A DNA stretch of 64,000 nucleotides from a virus, in IMG/VR virus record IMGVR_UViG_3300023174_000112, positions 1-64,000 of that record; one strand, given 5' to 3'. This document shows positions 44,093 through 52,200 of the stretch, one piece after another (position 1 is the first letter of the stretch; every line of letters starts with the position of its first letter). The position numbers and the translations under genes are program-made. A model generated the notes under the pieces. It was not told where the DNA came from and searched no databases. It saw nothing but the letters and a program-made list of their open reading frames with translations.

Positions 44093-44107
44093 GGGACTTG
44101 GAGTCCC
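44093..44107 (+). promoter_or_regulatory. Ribosome-site hairpin of gp13, split by the late start site
   Basis: GGGACT (44093-44098), loop TGG, AGTCCC (44102-44107), three bases before ATG 44110. The loop and 3' arm hold GGAG. RNA from the promoter at 44083 should begin about 44096 and lose half of the 5' arm, freeing the site. Confidence 0.55.
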
Positions 44108-44109
44108 AC

Positions 44110-44880
44110 ATGCCAGAACAGCAACAACAATCACTGCCCACACTGAAGCAGAACTTAATCGAATATGTCAAGCTACAGTTGGGCGGCGACATAATTGATT
44201 TAGAATTAGACCCCTCACACTACGAAGCGGCTTATCAAAAAACCATTGGCACTTACCGCCAACGAGCCAACAATGCCTATGAAGAAAGCTACAGTTTCAT
44301 GCAGTTGGTCCAGGACGTTAACATTTATGAACTGCCACAAGAAGTCATAAGTGTGCGACAAATCTTTCGCAGAACATTTGGCGACAGTTCAGGTCCGTTT
44401 GCATCAAACTTTGATCCGTTTGCACAAGCTTCGGTCAACGTTTATCTAATGAACTTCAACGTGGCAGGTGGCTTGGCCACTTACGATTTCTACAGTCAAT
44501 ACATTGAACTGGCTGGTCGTATGTTTGGCGCATTCATGGCCTACACATACAATCCCGTGACAAAGAAACTGCAACTGATCCGTGACCCCAAAGGCTCAGG
44601 CGAAACTGTGTTGCTGTGGAGTTATAACTTGAAGCCTGAATTTAACTTGTTGAGCGATTATCAAATTAGTCAATGGATCCGTGATTACATGGTGGCCAAC
44701 TGCAAAATGATCATTGGCGAAGCACGTGAGAAATTTGGCACCATTGCTGGACCGCAGGGCGGCGGAACCTTAAATGGCGCTGCCATGAAGACTGAAGCAC
44801 AGACTCAAATGGACGCTCTCATTGAACAACTCAAAATGTACGTGGACGGTTCACAGCCACTCACCTGGGTCATTGGATAA
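44110..44880 (+). CDS. 13: Neck protein (T4 gp13-like)
   Basis: 256 residues from ATG 44110, against about 309 in T4. The family pattern is clear: N-terminal 'LPTLKQNLIEYVKLQLGGDIIDLELDPSHYEAAYQKTIGTYRQRANNAYEES', then 'YELPQEVISVRQIFRRTFG', and a C-terminal half with 'QISQWIRDYMVANCKMIIGEAREKFG'. Known role: head-side neck ring that joins the portal to the tail. Its usual partners gp14 and gp15 are 2.5 kb away on the other strand. A late promoter with a ribosome-site hairpin precedes it. An earlier TTG at 44098 is in frame but lies within the hairpin and is less likely. Confidence 0.9.
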   Translation: MPEQQQQSLPTLKQNLIEYVKLQLGGDIIDLELDPSHYEAAYQKTIGTYRQRANNAYEESYSFMQLVQDVNIYELPQEVISVRQIFRRTFGDSSGPFASNFDPFAQASVNVYLMNFNVAGGLATYDFYSQYIELAGRMFGAFMAYTYNPVTKKLQLIRDPKGSGETVLLWSYNLKPEFNLLSDYQISQWIRDYMVANCKMIIGEAREKFGTIAGPQGGGTLNGAAMKTEAQTQMDALIEQLKMYVDGSQPLTWVIG

Positions 44881-44884
44881 GGAA

Positions 44885-45586
44885 TTGACAATAATAAAAG
44901 ATGTATTGATTGTAGGGTGCAGTTTTGTTCATGCCTTGCAGAATATTAATTACTCAAGAATTGATCGATACGGATCTTGTGCGGCATCAAATACCAGCAT
45001 TGCGTCAAGAGTAATGTATCAACTTGCCCAGCAAGAATATAAAAAAGTAGTTGTAATATGGTCCGGAATTAATCGACTCAGTGTCCCGGTAGATGTTGAG
45101 TTACACAAGTTATACCAACTTGATAGGGATCCTTACACGTTTTATGACAATCAAGATCCAATGGTATGGTATCACAGCGGTGGAATACTAGCCGCTGAGG
45201 TTCACTCAAATATTCCAAAGTTTATTAAAAACTATTTTAAAGCTCAATATAAAACAGTTTCTCCTCGTTACTTAACAGATCAAACATTACAAAACATTAT
45301 TGGAGTTCAGTCGTTGTTGGAAAATAAAAAAATCAAGTACGAGATGAACTTTATATACGATATACACAAAGATTATTCAACATTTAGATGGGGATACTCA
45401 TTGGGAAAAATTGATACCAGTTCTCCATTGTATACCGCAGTGAACTGGGATAAGATTACTCAACACACCAGCCTATATGAATGGGCAAAATTACACGGTC
45501 ATCTGGCAGATGATCAGTGGCATATTACGTCAAACGGAATGATCAAATGGTTTGAGTCTGATTTGGGAATAGACTTACTCTCTTAG
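44885..45586 (+). CDS. SGNH/GDSL-hydrolase-like protein
   Basis: About 233 residues. The four SGNH blocks can be read loosely: block I 'LIVGCSFVHALQ', block II 'GSCAASNTSIASR', block III 'VVIWSGINRLS', block V 'LADDQWHITSNG' with the Asp-x-x-His pair. Family members are esterases, lipases or carbohydrate acetyl-esterases; the target is unknown, and the block I residue is Cys-Ser rather than Asp-Ser. The likely start is TTG 44885, preceded closely by AAGGA; an in-frame ATG at 44822 would overlap gp13 by 59 bases. The gene is visibly AT-rich compared with gp13, suggesting a different origin. Confidence 0.6.
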   Translation: MTIIKDVLIVGCSFVHALQNINYSRIDRYGSCAASNTSIASRVMYQLAQQEYKKVVVIWSGINRLSVPVDVELHKLYQLDRDPYTFYDNQDPMVWYHSGGILAAEVHSNIPKFIKNYFKAQYKTVSPRYLTDQTLQNIIGVQSLLENKKIKYEMNFIYDIHKDYSTFRWGYSLGKIDTSSPLYTAVNWDKITQHTSLYEWAKLHGHLADDQWHITSNGMIKWFESDLGIDLLS

Positions 45587-45587
45587 A

Positions 45588-45616
45588 TAGACACGTATCT
45601 AATATCCTGCTATAAT
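45588..45616 (+). promoter_or_regulatory. Sigma-70 promoter placed at the start codon of the exonuclease gene
   Basis: TAGACA (45588-45593), 17-base spacer, TATAAT (45611-45616), ATG at 45622. The expected RNA start coincides with the ATG. Confidence 0.7.
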
Positions 45617-45621
45617 CAATC

Positions 45622-46140
45622 ATGGACTTGATGATTGACATTGAAGGTTTGGCCACAGGCCCTGAAGCAACAATCTTAACCATTGCGGCCCAGGCGTTTG
45701 ATCCTCTTGGCGCTGGCTACTACAAACAGCAGTATTATGCCAGGGTTGATCTTGAAAGCCAAGAAACACGTACCATTGAACAAGGCACTATTAATTGGTG
45801 GGCCACTCAAGGCGCCGCACAAGACGAAGCCTTTGCAGAAGATGGTCGTATACCCTTGGACCAAGCACTAGATGAATTGCACAAGTTGTGTTGGAAATGC
45901 AATCGTATCTGGATGAACGGACCCACCTACGACGCCAACATACTTGAGCATGCTTACAAGAGTTATGGTAAGCCTTTACCTTGGCAATATTATAAGATAC
46001 GTGATGCACGAACAGTGTACAGTTTATATCCAGGGTTGCCCAAACCTGCGACCAGCCACCATGCGCTGGAAGACTGCCGCAGACAAATCGACATGCTGCA
46101 AGCCACTCTTAAACATTTAAACGTTACTGAATTGGCCTAA
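45622..46140 (+). CDS. dexA: 3'-5' exonuclease, DEDDh type (T4 DexA-like)
   Basis: 172 residues. The catalytic residues are in place: 'MIDIEGL' (Asp6, Glu8), 'NGPTYDANIL' (Asp104) and 'SHHALEDC' (His146 or 147, Asp151). The order and spacing match the RNase-T/Rv2179c/DexA group. T4 DexA is an exonuclease A on single-stranded DNA, not essential. There is no Shine-Dalgarno, and the sigma-70 -10 box ends five bases before the ATG, so early leaderless mRNA is likely. The 3' end overlaps the converging B12-type radical SAM gene by 17 bases, with no terminator visible between them. Confidence 0.85.
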   Translation: MDLMIDIEGLATGPEATILTIAAQAFDPLGAGYYKQQYYARVDLESQETRTIEQGTINWWATQGAAQDEAFAEDGRIPLDQALDELHKLCWKCNRIWMNGPTYDANILEHAYKSYGKPLPWQYYKIRDARTVYSLYPGLPKPATSHHALEDCRRQIDMLQATLKHLNVTELA

Positions 46141-48076
46141 TCCAGTTTCCTGTGCCTTGCCAGGGAAATTTGAAAACAAAATCTTTTCCGAATTCACCAG
46201 GTGGATGATCCTGTCCATGAATGAAAATTTCATGGTCAAAGTCGGCATGCCAATCACCGTTGATATCTATTTTAAATAGGTACCTGGCTTTGTAGTAACT
46301 GTTCATCCTTGGTAAATTAAATACGCCTAGTTCTTGTGTGTCGTACTCAGGATCAAATTTTAAATCTAATTCATATGGACCCAAGGCCAACCATAGCACT
46401 CTTAGCAAAGGCCAAATTTCGTTGACCACAGTGGCATTCAATGGATGGTCAGTTATTTTGATAATATCAAAATCAAACTGTTCGTAAGGTATGTCAGTGA
46501 TAATGTTTGCTGGATCATATGTTAATGTATAGTGCTCGGGCTTTTCCAGGCCTGGCCGCTCATTCATAGTATGAAAACCATGTCTGCGATTTTTTATCAA
46601 ATGGTTCAAAATAACATTGACACATTTATAACGTATCAACCGTTGAAAAATAGTGTTGGTAAAATCATTACTACGCCATTGATGAGTCATTTGATGCTCT
46701 GAAATTCCAAACTTTGATCGTTCATAGTTCAATGGAGTATCCATGCCAATTTGACAAGTACCAAAACTCCGACCAAATATGTTATAATTTCGAGTGCGCC
46801 ATAGCAGTGTCATGGTATCTGCTACATCATTGTAGCCTTCGCCAGGGAACCCCACAAACCAATTGGTGTGACACTGAATGCCTGCCTTTGTAAAATCTTT
46901 TAAGTTTTGTTCAACTGCATCTCTCTTAACATTCTTTTTCATTAGATCAAGCACACGCTGGCTACCAGATTCGATACCAAAGCTCAACATGCCGCACCCA
47001 CCTTTTTTGAGAATTTTGATATACTCGAGATCCATTCGCCCGTCACATCTTGCATATCCCATCCAGTGCAAGTAAATTTTACGGTCAATTAATCCTTGGG
47101 CAAATTCTTTTAATTCTTTTAAATTGCCGTTGACCAAGCTATCAATAAACCATACACTGGTAATTCCAAGGGTGTTGTATTGATATTCCAGTTCATCTAA
47201 TATGTTGGTTGCTTGCCTACCCCGATATCTCCAAAAAGTGGTTTCGCTACAAAATTGACACTTTGCCACACATCCTCGACTGAGTTCGGCACTCACGCCT
47301 TTTTGGTTATACATTGATAGATCAAAATCGCTGTAGTCTGGGTATGGTAAACTGTCAAGATCTATTCTGATACTTTTGTCATGCACTAGAAATTTTTCAT
47401 CAATCTTGATACCAGATTCAATTTTTTCCATTAAATCTAAGAATACCACTTCTCCTTCGCCCACTACAATATGATCTATTATGCTGGTATCTTCAATTTT
47501 TTCTTGTATGGCAGTTGGACCACCTGCAATTATAACAATATCAGGTAAAAGGATACGCAGTTGTTGAATCATCCATTTTGTGGCTTTGTTGGTAGTGGTA
47601 AAAATACTAAATCCCATGACATCGGGTTTGAATGCCACAATTTTTTCCAAGTATTCATTCAACAGGGGTTCGATCATTGGATGTATTTCGGTATAATAAT
47701 CATCGTTGGTCCACTTCCAATCCTTGTACCCGCCCCAATAAGTTTTGTCAAATTTTGAATAGCATGCGGCATTTATATCATATGACACAGTTGCAAATCC
47801 ACTGGCTCTACTGAGTGCAGTGATCCTGGCCAAGTTATATGGAGGAATGTACGGGGCCCACTCAGGCAGTAGAGCCAATGCCAACCGTGTTTTTCTAGTA
47901 GATTGATGATTGATAACAGGTTGAATGAGATTTTTTTGTGGTGTTGATTTTCTGAGATTGGCCAGCTGCAATGCCTTGAGCATGGCCATATCCCGAGCGC
48001 CACCATCGGTGGTTTCAACTAATTTTGTGAGATCTGGAGCAGCCGCAGACTGTATATCAAAAATCTTATTATTCAT
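46124..48076 (-). CDS. Radical SAM protein 2, cobalamin-binding type (650 aa)
   Basis: Residues about 50-230 are a B12-binding-like Rossmann domain with 'DVMGFSIFTTTNKAT', 'IVIIAGGPTAIQ' and 'IVVGEGEVVFLDLM'. The radical SAM core follows with 'SRGCVAKCQFC' (Cys269, Cys273, Cys276), 'SVWFIDSLVNG' and 'CGMLSFGIESGSQRVLDLMKK'. The C-terminal 250 residues are not recognised. Enzymes of this class methylate or rearrange unactivated carbons and need cobalamin from the host. Such a large complete one is rare in a phage. Minus strand, convergent with dexA, AT-rich compared with neighbours. The ATG is four bases after a TGTAAATA late core and has no Shine-Dalgarno. The substrate cannot be told. Confidence 0.85.
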   Translation of the reverse strand: MNNKIFDIQSAAAPDLTKLVETTDGGARDMAMLKALQLANLRKSTPQKNLIQPVINHQSTRKTRLALALLPEWAPYIPPYNLARITALSRASGFATVSYDINAACYSKFDKTYWGGYKDWKWTNDDYYTEIHPMIEPLLNEYLEKIVAFKPDVMGFSIFTTTNKATKWMIQQLRILLPDIVIIAGGPTAIQEKIEDTSIIDHIVVGEGEVVFLDLMEKIESGIKIDEKFLVHDKSIRIDLDSLPYPDYSDFDLSMYNQKGVSAELSRGCVAKCQFCSETTFWRYRGRQATNILDELEYQYNTLGITSVWFIDSLVNGNLKELKEFAQGLIDRKIYLHWMGYARCDGRMDLEYIKILKKGGCGMLSFGIESGSQRVLDLMKKNVKRDAVEQNLKDFTKAGIQCHTNWFVGFPGEGYNDVADTMTLLWRTRNYNIFGRSFGTCQIGMDTPLNYERSKFGISEHQMTHQWRSNDFTNTIFQRLIRYKCVNVILNHLIKNRRHGFHTMNERPGLEKPEHYTLTYDPANIITDIPYEQFDFDIIKITDHPLNATVVNEIWPLLRVLWLALGPYELDLKFDPEYDTQELGVFNLPRMNSYYKARYLFKIDINGDWHADFDHEIFIHGQDHPPGEFGKDFVFKFPWQGTGNWIRPIQ

Positions 48077-48080
48077 AGCG

Positions 48081-48088
48081 TATTTACA
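48081..48088 (-). promoter_or_regulatory. T4-type late promoter (TGTAAATA), leaderless type
   Basis: Minus strand; four bases (CGCT) before ATG 48076. Confidence 0.6.
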
Positions 48089-48108
48089 GCAATTGGATAA
48101 CTATGATA

Positions 48109-48137
48109 TTGTTTCTTTATTTGAAAGATGTTAATAT
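48109..48137 (+). promoter_or_regulatory. Weak sigma-70-like promoter before the dNMP kinase gene
   Basis: TTGTTT (48109-48114), 17 bases, TAATAT (48132-48137), ATG at 48143. Only a partial match. Confidence 0.35.
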
Positions 48138-48142
48138 ACACT

Positions 48143-48799
48143 ATGAGTAAAATTATTGGCGTTTGTGGATTTATTGGTTCAGGCAAAGATACCATTGCAG
48201 ATTATCTTGTAAATTTACATCACTTCCGTAGAGAAAGTTTTGCCAACACACTCAAAGACGCTGTGAGTGCTGTGTTTGGCTGGGACCGGACCATGCTGGA
48301 GGGCCGCACCAAGCAAGCCCGTGAATGGCGTGAACAAGTGGATCCTTGGTGGGCCGAACGTCTGGGAATACCACACTTGACACCACGTTGGATATTACAA
48401 AACTGGGGCACAGAAGTATGCCGCAAAAATTTTCACGATGACATTTGGATTGCCAGCTTGGAAAACAAACTACGTGCCAGCACCGACGACATTGTTATAA
48501 GCGACTGCAGATTTCCCAACGAAATAGCAGCCATCAAAAAAGCTGGTGGGCGGGTGGTGCGTGTGGTACGTGGCGCTGAGCCTGAGTGGTATGGCGCAGC
48601 CGTGAGCCGCAATCGTGGACCCAACGGCAACTCAAGCTGGGCACTCAGTGGCAGGAAACTAGAACAACTGGGCATTCATGACAGTGAAACAGCCTGGGTA
48701 GGCACACGATTTGATGCTGTGCTAGACAACAATGGTACCTTGGAAGACCTATATCAGCAGGTCAAGCGTCTGGCTCAAGATCCCCCGGCCGCCAAATAG
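48143..48799 (+). CDS. 1: Deoxynucleoside monophosphate kinase (T4 gp1-like)
   Basis: 218 residues from ATG 48143. The P-loop is 'GFIGSGKDTIADYL' (residues 9-16 core), followed by 'FANTLKDAVSAVFGWDR', 'RWILQNWGTEVCRKNFHDDIW' and 'DIVISDCRFPNEIAAIKKAGG', all typical of T4 gene 1 dNMP kinases. It phosphorylates dNMPs to dNDPs and so feeds phage DNA synthesis. Upstream in-frame codons up to 48128 exist, but 'MSKIIGVCGF' is the natural family start. The 3' end overlaps the opposing HNH/zinc gene by 38 bases. It is the only nucleotide-metabolism kinase in the window. Confidence 0.92.
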   Translation: MSKIIGVCGFIGSGKDTIADYLVNLHHFRRESFANTLKDAVSAVFGWDRTMLEGRTKQAREWREQVDPWWAERLGIPHLTPRWILQNWGTEVCRKNFHDDIWIASLENKLRASTDDIVISDCRFPNEIAAIKKAGGRVVRVVRGAEPEWYGAAVSRNRGPNGNSSWALSGRKLEQLGIHDSETAWVGTRFDAVLDNNGTLEDLYQQVKRLAQDPPAAK

Positions 48800-49106
48800 T
48801 TTCAACACGTGAAATTTCTTCCACACAATTCCTGCACACTGTGCGAAGATTTTTCAAAGCTGAATTGTTGAGATCTCCATCCACATGATAAACCAGCAGT
48901 TGACTGATAATTCTAGCCCTGAACCCACATCGATCACATGTGGGTTTTTTCTTGTATCCTGAGGATTGCCAACGAGGCACTGGCGGCTTTAGTTTTTTTC
49001 TTTTTTTGATGCAAGTGGTACACTGAGATCGATAATACACTCGATCGTATTTGTGGTAAGCAATGGCTCGGTGCCGGATTTTACAAACGCTACACATGGG
49101 TCTCAT
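48762..49106 (-). CDS. HNH-like zinc-binding protein, possible endonuclease
   Basis: 114 residues from ATG 49106. Two zinc-binding halves are seen: 'CSVCKIRHRAIAY ... CTTC' and 'CDRCGFRA ... VYHVDGDLNNSALKNLRTVCRNC'. The second has the H-x-DG-x-x-N-x8-N-L-x-x-VC-x-x-C layout of HNH nucleases, and similar small proteins are common in aquatic T4-like phages. Activity is not certain because the first His of a classic HNH pair is not obvious. An in-frame ATG at 49121 lies inside the GATAAATA promoter core, so 49106 is preferred; it is five bases after that core. It is divergent from the tail sheath gene. Confidence 0.72.
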   Translation of the reverse strand: MRPMCSVCKIRHRAIAYHKYDRVYYRSQCTTCIKKRKKLKPPVPRWQSSGYKKKPTCDRCGFRARIISQLLVYHVDGDLNNSALKNLRTVCRNCVEEISRVETIWRPGDLEPDA

Positions 49107-49111
49107 ACGGT

Positions 49112-49119
49112 TATTTATC
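49112..49119 (-). promoter_or_regulatory. T4-type late promoter (GATAAATA), leaderless type
   Basis: Minus strand; five bases before ATG 49106. Divergent partner of the sheath promoter at 49170. Confidence 0.65.
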
Positions 49120-49169
49120 ATACGGACCTATATATAGGCCGCCGTAACACACCTTTTTTTGGATATACC

Positions 49170-49177
49170 TATAAATA
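49170..49177 (+). promoter_or_regulatory. Perfect T4-type late promoter (TATAAATA) of the tail sheath gene
   Basis: 25 bases between its end and ATG 49203; leader with AAGGAAG ribosome site. Confidence 0.85.
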
Positions 49178-49202
49178 TCTACAACTTGAAAAGGAAGCAA
49201 TC

Positions 49203-52200
49203 ATGGCACTAACATCACCAGGCGTAGAAGTAGTAGTAATTGACGAAAGTCAGTATATCCCTTCTGCGGTAAACACAGTACCCTATTTTTTAATCGCCAC
49301 TGCACAGAACAAAGCTGATGCAGCCGGCGTAGGCGTTGCAGCCGGCACAACTGCTGCTAATGCAAACAAAGTTTATCTCATTACCAGTCAGCGAGATTTG
49401 GCAGCCACTTATGGTGTGCCATTCTTCTACAACACCACAACTGGCACACCTATCAACGGATACGAACTCAACGAATATGGTTTGTTGGCAGCGTATTCTG
49501 CACTGGGAGTTACAAACCGTGCATATATTCAACGTGTGGACATTGATTTGACAGAACTCACTGCAAGTTTGAGTCGTCCCACAGGCAATGCCAACAATGG
49601 TTCTTATTGGTTGGATGCCAGCACCAGTCTTTGGGGCATTTTCCAATGGAATCAAACCACCGCTGCATTCACAAATCAAGTGCCCATGGTACTCACCAGC
49701 ACAGCTGATGTTGTAGATGCGGCCACTGAAGACTACACTCCTTTGCAAACTATTGGTAGCATTGGTGACTATGCAGTCAGCGCAGTCAGCACCGACAATC
49801 AAACATATTACAAACGCGGTGGCCCTACTGCTACTGAAACTAGTGTCACCGCATTGAGCAATCTTTACAACACCTGGGTACTGGTGGGCAGTGATAATTG
49901 GAAAACTTCTTGGCCCGCAGTGCAAGGAACAAATTCAGTTAGCGTTGCATTGACCAATGGTTACAACATGTATCTCAATGGTCAGTTGGTCACAGTTGGC
50001 GCAGGTGGTACGGCACTTACTGTTGCTGGATTTGCAACAGCCATCAACAATGCCAACATCACAGGCGTGTATGCAGCCTCTATCAGCAACAAGCTCACAA
50101 TTTATGCTGATTCAACTGCAAGCAACGACGGATCAACTGCTAACGGTGGCGTTGTTTCAGTTATTGCTGGTCCCAATGGTGGTACTTCTTTGTTGACAAC
50201 ATTGGGTATTGCAGATGCTGAATATCGTGCTCCAAGTTATTTGCCAGGATACAGCTATCAAGCACCACGTTGGTCATCAACTCAACCACAACCAGCACCC
50301 ACAGGTAGTGTGTGGCAAAACATCAGCTCAGCAGGCAACGGTATGAGTTTGAAAGTCAAAACATACAGTGCCGCATTGGATACATGGGTACCACAAGTCA
50401 GCAACGTTTACGGCAATGACGCTGAAGCCAACTACACACTTGACCCCACAGGCGGCGGCAGAAACATTCCAGTAGGCACAACTTATGTGCAATGGGGTGT
50501 ATTAGACTATGTTGATAACCAGCCCGTTTCGGCTTTTACTTTGCTTGAAAGAAATGCTCTAGGAGCCACTGTAATTACAGGTGACACTGTGCCTACCACC
50601 TTTATAAGTGGTAACAGTTTTAACTTGGCTGCTTCCCAAGCCGGCTCATCTGCATACATTGACTATACAGTGACTTTGGCTGGCACAACAGTCAGTGCAT
50701 TTATCAATGCTGTGAGCGCTGCCAACATTCCTTATGTTAGCGCATCTGTTAATACTGCTGGTAACATTGTGTTTACACACAGCCAAGGTGGATCAATTTA
50801 TTTGTTGAATGTCACTGGCACGCCAATTACAACTGCAGGCTTTACATTGAGCACTACCAATGTAAGACAATCTTCCTACAATGCCACTGAATTGGTTTTG
50901 AGTAATTGGGTTACCGCACCTGAATTCACTTATACTGCCAGCGACACTGCACCAGATCAAAATCCTGCAGACGGACGTTTGTGGTATTACAGTTCAGTGG
51001 ATGACGTTGACATCATGATCCAAGAAAATGGAGAGTGGATGGGTTATCAAAACGTAACCAACGACACACGTGGCTTTGATTTGACATTGACCAATGCATC
51101 TGGTCCTATTGTTGCAGCAACAGCACCTACCACACAAAACAACACAGCCGAAAGCCCATTGCAATACGGTGACTTGTGGATTGACAGCAGCGACTTAGAA
51201 AACTATCCCATGTTGTATCGTTGGGAACAAGTCAGTGGTGTTGATCAATGGGTGTCAGTCAACACTACAGATCAAACATCATCAAATGGTATTTTGTTTG
51301 CTGATGCACGTTGGGCACCAAACGGCACAACAGATCCAGTGGCAGATCCATTCCCGACCATTGTGAGTTTGTTGACCAGTGACTATTTGGACTTGGATGC
51401 GCCTGATCCTGCACTGTACCCCCAAGGTATGTTGTTGTGGAACACACGCCGTTCAGGGTACAATGTCAAGAGCTTCCAATTGAACTATTTCAATTCAACC
51501 ACATTCCCTGATGATATATTGCCCACAGTGACCAACACATGGCTCACAACGTCAGGCAACAAAGCTGATGGTGCAATGTATGCTGGTCGTCAGGCACAAC
51601 GTGCATTGATTGTGGCTGCAATGAAATCAGGTCTTGATACAAGTTTAACAGCAAGAGAAGAGCAAAATCAATTCAACTTGATTGCGGCTCCTGCTTATCC
51701 TGAACTGGCACCAAACATGGTTGCACTCAGCAATGAACGTGCCAACACACTGTTTGTGGTGGGTGATACTCCCATGCGTTTGGCGGCCAACGGAACTGAC
51801 CTGGTCACTTACGCCACAGACAACGGTGGATTAGGATTACCAACAGGAGATGGATTGGTCATTGGATCGCCTTACTCTGCTGTTTTCTATCCTTCATGTC
51901 AGACCACAGACTTGTCAGGCAACATAGTTGTACAACCGCCAAGTCACATGATGATACGCACAATCTTGCGCAGTGATGCTGTGAGTTATCCATGGTTGGC
52001 TCCTGCTGGCACACGTCGTGGTGTGATTGACAATGCCACAGCAATTGGTTATATCCAATCAGCCACTGGTGAGTTTGTACAAACCGCCATTGGACAAGGC
52101 TTGCGTGATGTGTTGTATTCATACAATATCAATCCAATTACATTTATTCCAGGAGTTGGTATCACTAACTTTGGTAACAAAACACGCCAAGCCACCAACA

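Noticed and set aside
44822-44884. ATG at 44822 for the SGNH-like gene.
   Set aside because: Adds 21 residues read from the gp13 coding end in another frame; the SGNH fold begins after 44885.
49053-49202. Upstream extension of the sheath reading frame to 49053.
   Set aside because: The sheath family begins at MALTSPGVEV; the late promoter (49170) and AAGGAAG lie between.
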